From: Kordia sp.
GTDB lineage: Bacteria; Bacteroidota; Bacteroidia; Flavobacteriales; Flavobacteriaceae
DNA: 64,000 bases
Assembly: GCF_022447245.1 (NCBI RefSeq)
Contig: NZ_JAKVBC010000003.1
Coordinates: forward strand, 1-64,000
Direction of reading: 5' to 3'
A model generated the notes under the pieces. It had not been told where the DNA came from and searched no databases. It worked only from the letters and a program-made list of their open reading frames with translations. A program made the translations under genes and the position numbers. This document shows positions 53,714-62,537 of this stretch, in pieces. The number at the start of each line of letters is the position of its first letter. Position 1 is the stretch's first letter.

Positions 53714-54221
53714 AAGAAGTTTTTACAGGAGAAGAATTATAGCTAACTCAATAATAGTTGCAATAATTGCTATAACACCATATCTGTTTCAATTATATGA
53801 ATATGTCCCTGCTGTAGAAAAATGGGAAACTCCACTTTTTACAATTGATAAACGAGAATATAAGAATGTTCAAATTCTTGTTTGGATTTCTCTAAACAAA
53901 GCCATACCTCTATTATTGATGATTTTATGGTTTCTAACCTGTAGTAAATGGTGGTATCATGTGATATTAATTCCAATGTTTATGTTTGGATTTCAATTAT
54001 TCACTGCGATTAATGACAAATCAAGTATTTTAGATGTTGTTGAAATATATTGGTTAATTCCTGTAATGATGATCATAATACCATTTGTGTATTTTATTCG
54101 CATAAAATTAATAGATAAGCTAGTTCACGGAATTGACTTAAAAAAGATAGATGCAGAATTAGAAGAATACAAACGAAAAGAATTAGAGCAATTAAATTCA
54201 GCTATAGAAACTAAAAAATAA
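53634..54221 (+). CDS. Cassette 1 four-helix membrane protein
   Basis: About 195 residues. A strongly basic N-terminus (THTKQSKKSKKKTSKFLVKTTKRSF) suggests N-in topology. Four membrane helices follow (SIIVAIIAITPYLF; AIPLLLMILWFLTC; YHVILIPMFMFGFQLF; VEIYWLIPVMMIIIPFVYFI), then a cytoplasmic charged helix (IDLKKIDAELEEYKRKEL). Between helices 1 and 2 is a short outer loop (VEKWETPLFTIDKREY). The only nearby start is TTG 53634, within the lipoprotein gene; copies 2 and 3 have ATG at the same codon. No known family. Confidence 0.65.
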   Translation: MQTKTTHTKQSKKSKKKTSKFLVKTTKRSFYRRRIIANSIIVAIIAITPYLFQLYEYVPAVEKWETPLFTIDKREYKNVQILVWISLNKAIPLLLMILWFLTCSKWWYHVILIPMFMFGFQLFTAINDKSSILDVVEIYWLIPVMMIIIPFVYFIRIKLIDKLVHGIDLKKIDAELEEYKRKELEQLNSAIETKK

Positions 54222-54249
54222 GAAGTTCATTGAAATACAATTAATATAC

Positions 54250-54306
54250 TATTTTCTACGCATTTAGTTAAAATTAGTTAAAACTAACAAAAATACGTAG
54301 AAAATA
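54250..54306. repeat. Long inverted repeat between cassettes 1 and 2
   Basis: TATTTTCTACG (54250-54260) and CGTAGAAAATA (54296-54306) are perfect 11-bp inverted copies around 35 AT-rich bases containing further AGTTAAAA repeats. The same arms bracket a better hairpin at 55071-55126. It probably acts as a terminator or recombination point between units. Confidence 0.65.
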
Positions 54307-54385
54307 TATTATGCTTTTTTTAAAGGTAACATTTGGTTATTCAATAAGTTTGACCCATCGTTAAACTAAATAATAAATAATAAAC

Positions 54386-54538
54386 ATGAAAACTAAATTT
54401 AACCTTTACCTATTAGCAGCTGTATCATCAATTTTATTTGTATCTTGTAATCCAGATAGCATTGCTGATGAAGACAACCCATACGAAACTGAACAAGGAC
54501 TCGACAAAAAAGAAATTACAGACCAGGACTTGGGCTAA
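54386..54538 (+). CDS. Cassette 2 small lipoprotein
   Basis: 50 residues: signal peptide with lipobox (LYLLAAVSSILFVSC), then NPDSIADEDNPYETEQ and an acidic end (EITDQDLG). The segment from FVSC to NPY is the same as in copies 1 and 3. The overlap with the membrane-protein gene is 71 bases. A -7 box at 54345-54352 lies 34 bases upstream. Location predicted in a membrane, probably the outer one; function unknown. Confidence 0.7.
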   Translation: MKTKFNLYLLAAVSSILFVSCNPDSIADEDNPYETEQGLDKKEITDQDLG

Positions 54539-55025
54539 AAAGAAAATATTTTTTGATACAATTATTGTTTTTTTTACAGCAATAACCCCCTTTTTGGCGT
54601 ATGCTTATCTGGCTGTTCCCAAGGGAGATACATGGGACACTGGGTTGTTTGTTATTACTAAAAACGGATTCTCAAGTGTTCACATTGCAATTTGGCTTTA
54701 CCTCGGAAAATTAATACCACTGTACTTGTTGATATTTTGGTTTATAACATGCAAACATTGGTGGTATCACATTATACTTGTACCAATAACATTATACGGC
54801 TTTCAGCTCTTTTCTGTGTTAAATAAAGCAACTAATTTAATTGATGAAAATGAAAGTTTATGGGTGATAATTGTATTGATGGTCATTGCTCCTATTGTTT
54901 ATGTTTTAAGATTAAGATTATATGACAAATATGCCTTGGGCATAGATTTAAGAAAAATTGATGAAGAATTAGAAGAATATGAGCGAAAGGAAAATGAAGC
55001 TTTAAATAATAATGAAATAAAATAA
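54468..55025 (+). CDS. Cassette 2 four-helix membrane protein
   Basis: 185 residues from ATG 54468, inside the lipoprotein gene. Basic N-terminus (KTTHTKLNKDSTKKKLQT), four membrane helices, a conserved WWYH motif between helices 2 and 3 (FITCKHWWYHIILVPITLYGFQLF), helix 4 (LWVIIVLMVIAPIVYVLRLRLYDK), and a C-terminal helix (GIDLRKIDEELEEYERKE). The same landmarks occur in copies 1 and 3: T/F-C-K/S-x-WWYH, and GIDL.K.. followed by a charged helix. The family is not recognised; the conservation argues for a real protein. Confidence 0.7.
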   Translation: MKTTHTKLNKDSTKKKLQTRTWAKKKIFFDTIIVFFTAITPFLAYAYLAVPKGDTWDTGLFVITKNGFSSVHIAIWLYLGKLIPLYLLIFWFITCKHWWYHIILVPITLYGFQLFSVLNKATNLIDENESLWVIIVLMVIAPIVYVLRLRLYDKYALGIDLRKIDEELEEYERKENEALNNNEIK

Positions 55026-55070
55026 TTCGTATATTCGCGAAAATACTTACGTAAAAAATACAAAACTTAC

Positions 55071-55126
55071 TATTTTCTACGACTTTTGTTAGTTTTAGTT
55101 TAACTAACAAAAGTACGTAGAAAATA
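55071..55126. terminator. Long hairpin between cassettes 2 and 3
   Basis: TATTTTCTACG (55071-55081) plus CTTTTGTTAGTT (55083-55094) pair with AACTAACAAAAG (55102-55113) plus CGTAGAAAATA (55116-55126). The only interruption is a 1/2-base internal loop, and the apical loop has seven bases. The stem has 23 pairs, much longer than the ordinary terminators in the window. It may be a terminator, a processing site or a recombination site. Confidence 0.65.
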
Positions 55127-55206
55127 TATATTGCTATTTTTCTGATAATTAATTGGTTATTAAATAAGTTTGTACCATCGTTAAACTAAATAACCTAATT
55201 GATCAG

Positions 55207-55356
55207 ATGAAAACTAAATTTTACTTTTACTTACTAGCCGCTTTTTCAACAATATTATTTGTATCTTGTAACCCAGACAGTATTGCTGATGAAGACAATC
55301 CATACCAAACAGAAGAGAACGTCGATAAAAAAATCCCGATCCCTAGTAACGGGTAG
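55207..55356 (+). CDS. Cassette 3 small lipoprotein
   Basis: 49 residues: signal peptide with lipobox (FYLLAAFSTILFVSC), then NPDSIADEDNPYQTEE and a short end (KKIPIPSNG). It overlaps the membrane-protein gene by 68 bases. The -7 box is at 55165-55172. As in the other two copies, the part common to both reading frames is the best conserved stretch of DNA. Confidence 0.7.
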   Translation: MKTKFYFYLLAAFSTILFVSCNPDSIADEDNPYQTEENVDKKIPIPSNG

Positions 55357-55819
55357 CATAATTGCTATATTGATAGCAATCTCACCATATATATTCTATT
55401 CTTACGAAAGTTTTCCAGATGTAAAAGTTTGGGAAACTTCTTTTTTTACCTATGATAGTGCATATTATGGAAGTGTTCAGTCTACAGCATATTGGGCAAC
55501 TTCCAAAATAGTTTCTTTAATGTTTTTAATATTATGGTTTTTTACCTGTAAAGAATGGTGGTATCATGTCATAATAATACCAATTGCAATGTATTTTTTT
55601 CAATTAATTACAGTATTCAATGATGATGCAAAATATGTTGATGAAGTAGAAATATATTATGTCATACCAGTGATGATGGTAGTTATTCCTATTGTTTATT
55701 TTATCAGAATAAAATTATTCGATAAACATGTTTACGGAATTGATTTAGAAAAAATGAATGCAGAACTCGCTGATTATGAACGAAAAGAAAAAGAATTATT
55801 AGATGAACAGAATGAGTAG
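55289..55819 (+). CDS. Cassette 3 four-helix membrane protein
   Basis: 176 residues from ATG 55289 in the lipoprotein gene. Basic N-terminus (KTIHTKQKRTSIKKSRS), four membrane helices (SIIAILIAISPYIF; SLMFLILWFFTC; YHVIIIPIAMYFFQLI; YYVIPVMMVVIPIVYFI), the WWYH motif, and the C-terminal GIDLEKMNAELADYERKEKE helix. It is the last unit of the array. The alanine dehydrogenase gene follows after 55 bases. Confidence 0.7.
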   Translation: MKTIHTKQKRTSIKKSRSLVTGSIIAILIAISPYIFYSYESFPDVKVWETSFFTYDSAYYGSVQSTAYWATSKIVSLMFLILWFFTCKEWWYHVIIIPIAMYFFQLITVFNDDAKYVDEVEIYYVIPVMMVVIPIVYFIRIKLFDKHVYGIDLEKMNAELADYERKEKELLDEQNE

Positions 55820-55874
55820 TTTTTTTACTTCTTTTTTATTTGTAACTTCATGTTTTAACCAATCTTAATGCTTC

Positions 55875-57074
55875 ATGGCTGAATCTTTATCACCTTTCAC
55901 CAAACAACAGTTACTTCCTCAAGAAGAAACGCTTGAAATTTTAAAAAGCAAGAAAGAATTATTTATTGGGATTCCAAAAGAAACATCCTATCAAGAGAAG
56001 CGAGTTTGCTTAACTCCCGATGCCGTGGCCGCTATTGTAGCGCACGGACATAGAGTATTGATAGAAAGTTGCGCAGGAAAAGAAGCCAATTTTTCAGATA
56101 AAGAATATACCGATGCTGGCGCAGAGATTACCAATGATACACAAAAAGTATTCTCCTGCCCTATTATCCTAAAAGTTGAACCACCGACATTAGATGAATT
56201 GCAGTTATTGAATCCGCAAACTATTTTAATTTCTGCATTACAAATTAAAACTCGATCCAAAAGATATTTTGAAATTTTAGCAAGCAAACGTGTCACAGCA
56301 CTTGCTTTTGAATATATCCGTGATGAAGATGGAACGTATCCTGCAGTACGCTCTTTAAGTGAAATTGCTGGAACTGCTTCTGTATTAATCGCTTCTGAAA
56401 TTATGGCAAATGTAAATCGCGGAAATGGATTAATGCTTGGAAATATTAGCGGTGTTCCACCTGTAGAAGTTGTTATTCTTGGCGCAGGAACTGTTGGAGA
56501 ATTTGCAGCTCGTTCTGCTTTAGGCCTAGGAGCAAATATTAAAGTGTTTGATAATTCTATTACAAAATTGCGTCGAATCCAAACAAATTTAGGAAGACCT
56601 ATCTACACTTGCACAGTTCAACCCAAGAATTTACTAAAAGCACTTAAACGTTGTGATGTCATGATCGGAGCGGTGCGCGGGAAAAACAGATCACCTATTC
56701 TAGTTACAGAAACCATGGTTGAAAATATGAAAAAAGGTTCTGTAATTATTGATGTGAGTATAGATATGGGCGGATGCGTTGAAACAAGTGAGATTACTAC
56801 ACACGACAAACCCACTTTTGAGAAACACGGAGTTATCCATTATTGCGTTCCAAATATCCCTGCAAGATACTCCAGAACTGCCTCAGTATCAATTAGTAAT
56901 ATTTTCACTCCTTATTTATTAAAAATTGCAGAAGATGGCGGATTAGAAAATTCACTTCGTTTTGATAAAGGATTGAAAAATGGTTTGTACTTTTACCACG
57001 GAGTTTTATCGAACAAATCCGTAGCTGAATGGTTCGATTTACCTTACAGAGATATTAATCTATTAATTTTTTAG
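55875..57074 (+). CDS. ald: Alanine dehydrogenase
   Basis: A 399-residue NAD-dependent enzyme of the alanine dehydrogenase/pyridine nucleotide transhydrogenase family that interconverts alanine and pyruvate plus ammonia. It shows IGIPKETSYQEKRVCLTPDAVAAIVAHGHRVLIESCAG, YFHGVLS-like C-terminal sequence, GNISGVPPVEVVILGAGTVGEFAARSALGLGANIKVFDNS, IGAVRGKNRSPILVTETMV and DVSIDMGGCVETSEITTHDKPTFEKHGVIHYCVPNIP. It is slightly longer at the N-terminus than typical Ald. The next gene starts four bases after its stop. Confidence 0.9.
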   Translation: MAESLSPFTKQQLLPQEETLEILKSKKELFIGIPKETSYQEKRVCLTPDAVAAIVAHGHRVLIESCAGKEANFSDKEYTDAGAEITNDTQKVFSCPIILKVEPPTLDELQLLNPQTILISALQIKTRSKRYFEILASKRVTALAFEYIRDEDGTYPAVRSLSEIAGTASVLIASEIMANVNRGNGLMLGNISGVPPVEVVILGAGTVGEFAARSALGLGANIKVFDNSITKLRRIQTNLGRPIYTCTVQPKNLLKALKRCDVMIGAVRGKNRSPILVTETMVENMKKGSVIIDVSIDMGGCVETSEITTHDKPTFEKHGVIHYCVPNIPARYSRTASVSISNIFTPYLLKIAEDGGLENSLRFDKGLKNGLYFYHGVLSNKSVAEWFDLPYRDINLLIF

Positions 57075-57077
57075 TAC

Positions 57078-57413
57078 ATGAATAATGGTCTTTTAAGACG
57101 TTTTGGTTTTTATTTTGGAGGATTAGCCATTGGATTGGTAATGTTTGCTTTTTTTGTAAAAGGACGTGGAGTTAAGTGTGAGTTTGATTATTTACCAAAT
57201 GCACGAACTTTAAAAAATATCCGCATCAAAGAACGTCGCTTCTCACCTGAAATTCGCCAATTGATTGATAATAAAGAAATTGACACTACCGAAATCTCAA
57301 ACATTCTAAAAGATGGTGATGTAGATTTTTCTAGAAGCAAAGCAAAAGTTGATGCTGATACTTGTAAAGTCTACATCATAGAAGGCATGTTAAAAATAGA
57401 GAGATCGAATTAA
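57078..57413 (+). CDS. DUF4258-like protein with N-terminal membrane helix
   Basis: 111 residues. One membrane helix (FYFGGLAIGLVMFAFFVKG) is followed by a cytoplasmic or periplasmic DUF4258-like domain (IRIKERRFSPEIRQLIDNKEIDTTEISNILKDGDVDFSRSKA). It starts four bases after ald, so they are cotranscribed, and this pairing is common in Flavobacteriaceae from memory. Function unknown. Confidence 0.75.
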   Translation: MNNGLLRRFGFYFGGLAIGLVMFAFFVKGRGVKCEFDYLPNARTLKNIRIKERRFSPEIRQLIDNKEIDTTEISNILKDGDVDFSRSKAKVDADTCKVYIIEGMLKIERSN

Positions 57414-57459
57414 CGGTACACAATTGCGACAGTACCGCATTGATTAAAAATATAAAAAT

Positions 57460-57484
57460 GAAGAACTAATTTAATTAGTTCTTC
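57460..57484. terminator. Terminator between convergent genes
   Basis: GAAGAACTAAT (57460-57470) pairs with ATTAGTTCTTC (57474-57484) around TTA. A T-run follows on the minus strand. It overlaps the last codons of the M16 pseudogene and separates it from the ald transcript. Confidence 0.72.
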
Positions 57485-59746
57485 AACATATTTCCGTAAA
57501 TATCAAGCTCAAGAGCATCTCCTTTTCCAAAAGAATTTACTTCTTTTAGTTGCGTTTCTTTGTCTCCTACAACTAAATAAAACATATCATCTTCTTGAAT
57601 ATGCGTGTTTATAACATCTTGAAAATCATCAAGAGACATGTCTACTAATTCTTTTAGTTCTTTCTCAAGAAAATCAAAGTCTTTTTCATATTTACTAATT
57701 TGCATTAAAATTCCTAATTTGGAATTTAACTTCTCATAATCTTTAGCACTACTCTTTAAGATTTTATTCTTAGTAATCTATACTTCTTTTTCATTAAAAT
57801 CTTTTGCATAATTACTCACTAAACTTTCAATAATTTTTAAAGAAGGTAATGTCGCATTAGTGCGAACACTCGTTTACAGCACAAAAGACGCTTGTTCTGT
57901 TAATTTTTGCAAAAATGAATAAGCTCCACGTATACCCTTTTTCAATACGAAGTGTTTGAAACAAACGACCACTTGATCCTCCTCCAAGTATTTGATTTGT
58001 GTACTCCAAATTATTATACATTGGATCCACTTGTGACAATGCTAATTGTCCAGCATAAATCAAAGACTGTTTTGCTCCAGGAAAATCAATAAAGAATAAC
58101 TTTCCTGCTTTATCTTTAGGATCTAAATAATGTCCACCGCCAATTGTAATAGCAAAAATACTAATGGAACTTCGTTGTTTTCTATTCCAAATACATCAAT
58201 TCCATTAGCTAATTTGGTTTTCCAAACTTCTGGAGATTTAAACAAAGTCAAGTCTCCAAATTCAGGTTCTGAACGATCATGTTTTGTAACTGTTTTTTCA
58301 TATTGAGCTTCTGCTCTCTACCCAACTTCTTCAAGTACTTTTCCTTGTACAATTTCTTCTTGATACACTTATGCTTTGTCAGCTCCTTTTATGGCTAGCC
58401 TAAATTGCTCTTTAAGAACAAACGAAGTCATCACATAATTTTTATCTTTTATGTATGTATTGTACACATGAAATACATCTTCTTTCGTTACCATACTAGT
58501 AAGCTCTGCTTACTTAATTACATTTGCTGTATCTTTAGCATACACATTTCCTCTTGCCAAAGCAAAAGCTTTATCTTGAACAGATTCCGTACCTCTGTAA
58601 AGTTCTACCTCTAATTGCGCCTTAATTCGTTTTAGTTGTGATTCGTCAAAATTAGTTTCAAAATTTTCTAATCCTTTATCAAGCACTACCTTTACTTCGT
58701 TTAAATCTACTCCTGCATTCGCACGAACAGCAAACGAAAATTCTCCTACAAGTTCATTACTACTATTATATGAAAAAACTCTTGGTGCTAATTTTTTAGA
58801 AACTACTACTTCTTGATATAAAGGAGATTTTTTGCTTCCACCAAGCATTTCTCCTAAAATTTCAAATACATATTGATACTTATGAAACATCTCTACTGTT
58901 GGAAATACCATTTGAAACTCAGGAAGCTTTGCAAAATTACCTTCAAAGTATAATGATTTTTTTTCGGACAATGTTACAGGCATAAATTTCAAATCAGCAA
59001 CTTCATTTCCTCTTTTAATTTCACCAAACCATTTTTTAACAGCTTTTTTTGTTTCTGCAATATCAATATCTCCTGCAATAACCAAGGTTGCATTGTTTAG
59101 CCTGTAATACGTATTTCTAGCGTAGCAGCTTGTAAATCAGGAAGGGAACCAATCACTGTCCAGTTGTACGGATGATCTTTTGTATATAAGTTGGCACGAA
59201 TTACTTCAGAAGTGAATCCATACGGCACATTATCATAGTTTTGACGTTTTTCGTTTTTAACCACTTGCTTTTCACGCTCTAGAGCTTCTTTTGTAACTGT
59301 ATTGATCATATACCCTAAACGATCAGAATCAATCCACAAAATCTTCTCAAAAGCATATTTAGGCAATACTTCATAATAGATTGTAACCTCTGACCAAGTT
59401 CCTTCATTACGACTTCCTCCCATTCTGGAATCACCTTCCTATTTGAACCTGTAGGAACATTTTCAGAATCATTAAACACCATATGTTCAAAGAAATGTGC
59501 AAAAACAGTTTTTCCTGGTTTTTCTCTATTTAAACCTACACGCATCAACGTAGCAACGGCAATCATCGGATCTGAATGATCTTCATGTAAAACCACTTCC
59601 AAACCATTATCTAACGTAAACTTTTCGTATTTTAATGTGAATTTTGAATCACTTTGCTTTTTTTCTATTTGTTCTTTTTGTTCACAAGAAAAAGAAATGA
59701 AAATTCATGCTATAAGTATAGCAATTGGCAAGTTTTTAATTTTCAT
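57475..59746 (-). pseudogene. M16 family peptidase, heavily degraded
   Basis: Fragments in order on the minus strand reconstruct one lipoprotein peptidase: signal start at ATG 59744-59746 (MKIKNLPIAILI, TGA at 59705-59707, then FISFSCEQKEQ), LDNGLEVVLHEDHSDP, the zinc motif HFFEHMVFNDSEN, VIAGDIDIAETKKAVKKWFGE, then GQLALSQVDPMYNNLEYTNQILGGGSSGRL and a C-terminal end KEVNSFGKGDALELDIYGNMLKN. Lesions include frameshifts near 59425, near 59100 and near 57940, and stops at 58510, 58369, 58318, 57874 and 57778. It is a clear pseudogene, related to the M16 gene at 40134. Confidence 0.9.
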
Positions 59747-59791
59747 GGCAGTAATAATGGTTGTTTAGTGTTTTTTGGGCGTAATTGAGTG

Positions 59792-60958
59792 TTACATTTT
59801 TCTTCGTTTTCGTTCTTGTTTTAATAAACTTAATTCTCTAGATGTTTGTCCTGCAACAGACGTATTTTCTTCAGCTCTTCGGATCAAATACGGCATTACA
59901 TCTCTTACAGGTCCAAAAGGTAAGTATTTTGCTACATTATAACCAACTTTTGCTAAATTAAAACTAATATGATCGCTCATTCCATACAATTGTCCAAACC
60001 AAACACGTGCATCATTATTAGAAATACCTTTTTCTTTCATAATCTCAGCAACCTTGTATGAACTAGCTTCATTGTGAGTTCCTGCAAATACTGCCATGCA
60101 ATCCAAATTGTCTAACATATATGCTACAGCAATATCGAAGTTTTTATCTGTAGCTTCTTTTGATTCACATATTGGAGATGTATACCCATTCTCCTCAGCC
60201 TTTTTATTTTCTTTTTCCATGTATGCACCACGGACAAGCTTCATCCCAATGTGAAAACCTTGCGCTTTGGCATCTACATGAAGTTGTTTTAAATACTCCA
60301 TTCGATCCCAACGATACATTTGCAATGTATTATAAACAACAGCTTTTTGCTTGTTATACTTTCGCATCATATCAGCAACAACAGTATCTGCAGCATCCTG
60401 CATCCAACTTTCCTCTCCGTCAATCAATAACGCAACATCCATTTCATGAGCTTTCTTACAAATGGTATCAAAACGATGAATAACACGCTTCCATTCTGCT
60501 TGCTCATCATCAGTTAATGCATCTCCACTCCCTACTTTTTCATATAAATCTATTCTACCAAAACCAGTTGGTTTAAACACTGCAAAAGGAATGGCTTTTT
60601 TTTCTTTTACAAAATTTAGTATCTTAAGTATCTTTTCTAGTGTTGCATCAAATTGCTCTTCTTCTTCTTTTCCTTCACCAGAATAATCCAGCACACTACA
60701 AACTCCTTTTTCAAACATTTTATCTACAACAGGCAAGCATTCTTCTTCTGAAGTTCCTCCGCAAAAATGATCGAAAACCGTAGCTCTAATTAAACTCTCT
60801 ACTGGCAAATGCGCCTTTATGGCAAAATTTGTAACTGCAGTTCCAATTCGTACTAGAGGCTGGTTTGAAATTAATTTAAATAAAAAATAGGCTCTATCGA
60901 GCTGAGAATCTGTTTTTAAAGCAAAAGCATTCTCTGTGTTGTTAAAAATAGGTTCCAT
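59792..60958 (-). CDS. Proline dehydrogenase
   Basis: A 388-residue FAD enzyme that oxidises proline to pyrroline-5-carboxylate. It shows the ProDH motifs AVFKPTGFGRIDLYEKVG, VALLIDGEESWMQDAAD, YNTLQMYRWDRMEYLKQLH, MKLVRGAYMEKENKKA, VFAGTHNEASSYKVAE and WFGQLYGMSDHISFNLAK, then YLPFGPVRDVMPYLIRRAEEN. It is a monofunctional enzyme, without the P5C dehydrogenase domain of PutA. The C-terminus is basic. It is divergent from aroB. Confidence 0.94.
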   Translation of the reverse strand: MEPIFNNTENAFALKTDSQLDRAYFLFKLISNQPLVRIGTAVTNFAIKAHLPVESLIRATVFDHFCGGTSEEECLPVVDKMFEKGVCSVLDYSGEGKEEEEQFDATLEKILKILNFVKEKKAIPFAVFKPTGFGRIDLYEKVGSGDALTDDEQAEWKRVIHRFDTICKKAHEMDVALLIDGEESWMQDAADTVVADMMRKYNKQKAVVYNTLQMYRWDRMEYLKQLHVDAKAQGFHIGMKLVRGAYMEKENKKAEENGYTSPICESKEATDKNFDIAVAYMLDNLDCMAVFAGTHNEASSYKVAEIMKEKGISNNDARVWFGQLYGMSDHISFNLAKVGYNVAKYLPFGPVRDVMPYLIRRAEENTSVAGQTSRELSLLKQERKRRKM

Positions 60959-61054
60959 CTATAAATAATTACTTTCACAAATATAGTTATTGAATTATTA
61001 TTTTTTTGTTTAAAAAAGGCTTTATTTTGTTGCTAATACTAGTTTTTACAGATT

Positions 61055-62122
61055 ATGAATTCTATTCAAGCGGCAGATTATTTAGTGCATTTCAATACAA
61101 ATTGCTATGCAAATCTTCAAGAACATCTTGCAAACTCAAACTATTCCAAGATTTTTATTTTAGTCGATGCACATACGCACGAATTTTGCTTACCGTATTT
61201 TATGAGTAATATACAAACAGAAACACCGATTGAAGTTGTGGAGATCATGACAGGAGAAATTTACAAGAATATTGAAACTTGTACTGGCGTTTGGAATGTC
61301 CTTTCTGAACTGAATGCGGATCGTAAAAGCTTATTAATCAATGTTGGTGGCGGCGTTGTTACAGATCTTGGTGGATTTGTAGCTTCTACTTTTAAACGTG
61401 GAATTTCATACATTAATGTACCAACAACCTTATTATCAATGGTAGATGCTTCTGTTGGAGGAAAAACAGGTGTAGATTTAGGAACATTAAAGAATCAAAT
61501 CGGTGTAATCAATATTCCGGAAATGGTATTGATTGATACTGCCTTCCTAAATACATTACCTGCAAACGAAATGCGAAGTGGTTTGGCAGAAATGCTGAAA
61601 CACGGGTTGATTTACGATGAAGCATATTGGAAGAAGATGATCAATTTGGCAAATTTTACGATTGAAGATTTAGATGAATTGATTTATGATTCTGTACAGA
61701 TTAAAAACACAGTAGTAACCGAAGATCCAAAAGAAAATGGTGTGCGAAAAATATTGAACTTTGGACACACACTCGGTCACGCTATTGAATCTTACCTGCT
61801 TACACACAAAACTAAAGAAGCTTTGTTACACGGAGAAGCAATTGCTGTAGGAATGGTACTAGCAGCATACATTTCCAACAAACAAGAAGGTTTTCCAGAA
61901 GAGAAATTGGCTGAAATCAAACAAGTTATTTTAAACATGTACGGAAAAGTTTATTTTGATTCTTCTGATTATGAAGCTATTATCGATTTAATGAAATACG
62001 ATAAGAAAAACTCACACGGAAATATCAATTTTGTATTATTAAGCGATATTGGAACGCCTGTTTTAGATAAAATTGTTCCGAATGAAATCATTATTGAGGC
62101 TTTCAATTTTTACAACTCTTAA
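61055..62122 (+). CDS. aroB: 3-dehydroquinate synthase
   Basis: A 355-residue NAD- and metal-dependent enzyme of the shikimate pathway. It shows LLINVGGGVVTDLGGFVASTFKRGI, YINVPTTLLSMVDASVGGKTGVDL, RSGLAEMLKHGLIYD, RKILNFGHTLGHAIESY (metal-binding histidines) and LLHGEAIAVGMVLA. Length normal. No other aro gene is adjacent. Confidence 0.95.
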   Translation: MNSIQAADYLVHFNTNCYANLQEHLANSNYSKIFILVDAHTHEFCLPYFMSNIQTETPIEVVEIMTGEIYKNIETCTGVWNVLSELNADRKSLLINVGGGVVTDLGGFVASTFKRGISYINVPTTLLSMVDASVGGKTGVDLGTLKNQIGVINIPEMVLIDTAFLNTLPANEMRSGLAEMLKHGLIYDEAYWKKMINLANFTIEDLDELIYDSVQIKNTVVTEDPKENGVRKILNFGHTLGHAIESYLLTHKTKEALLHGEAIAVGMVLAAYISNKQEGFPEEKLAEIKQVILNMYGKVYFDSSDYEAIIDLMKYDKKNSHGNINFVLLSDIGTPVLDKIVPNEIIIEAFNFYNS

Positions 62123-62256
62123 CATTAAAAACACAGTTTACTGACATTATTTTTTTCTTTTCAAAAAAAATAGTTGTATTTTTATTATGAGCTAAATAGC
62201 TAAAAATTCTCCTTATTTACCTAAGACCGTAGTATTAATTTTAAAAGATTATTCCT

Positions 62257-62535
62257 ATGAGAAAAGCTATCATAGATTATAAAAAAGTGACGCCTGAAAT
62301 TCTTCAACTTTTACAAGAGCGTTATCCTGGCGGCTATAGAGATCGGGACATTATTGTATTTGATGACCATCACAATAACACTATTGAAGCCGTAGAGGTC
62401 CGCACTAACGACACCATTTATTTAGTAAAAGTGAGTAGCAAATTACACTACACCATGACCAATGTAGATAGTAATACTGTTATTGAAGAAATTACTCCTG
62501 ACGAAAATATTGTGAATGATTTTTCGGAAGAGTAG
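62257..62535 (+). CDS. Conserved small protein of unknown function
   Basis: 92 residues, acidic C-terminus. It starts MRKAIIDYKKVTPEILQLLQERYPGGY and continues DRDIIVFDDHHNNTIEAVEVRTND and VKVSSKLHYTM. From memory, a protein of this kind is widespread in Flavobacteriaceae. There is no membrane helix and no signal peptide. It ends two bases before the convergent DinB gene's stop codon. Confidence 0.75.
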   Translation: MRKAIIDYKKVTPEILQLLQERYPGGYRDRDIIVFDDHHNNTIEAVEVRTNDTIYLVKVSSKLHYTMTNVDSNTVIEEITPDENIVNDFSEE

Positions 62536-62537
62536 CG

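Larger units (their letters stand above)
53440..55819 (+). repeat. Three-copy tandem array of lipoprotein/membrane-protein gene pairs
   Basis: Three units of about 750-850 bases, each with a TAAGTTTG promoter box 33-35 bases before the ATG of a ~50-residue lipoprotein gene, an overlapping membrane-protein gene, and a closing intergenic segment. Promoter and lipoprotein start sequences are strongly conserved. The membrane proteins have diverged considerably but share all landmarks. This points to old tandem duplication with selection to keep the arrangement. The array lies between tsaE and alanine dehydrogenase. Confidence 0.9.

Noticed and set aside
53558-54221. Lipoprotein and membrane protein as one frameshifted gene
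   Set aside because: All three copies keep the same separated frames with a start codon in the same place, and the basic segment before helix 1 does not fit an exported fusion.
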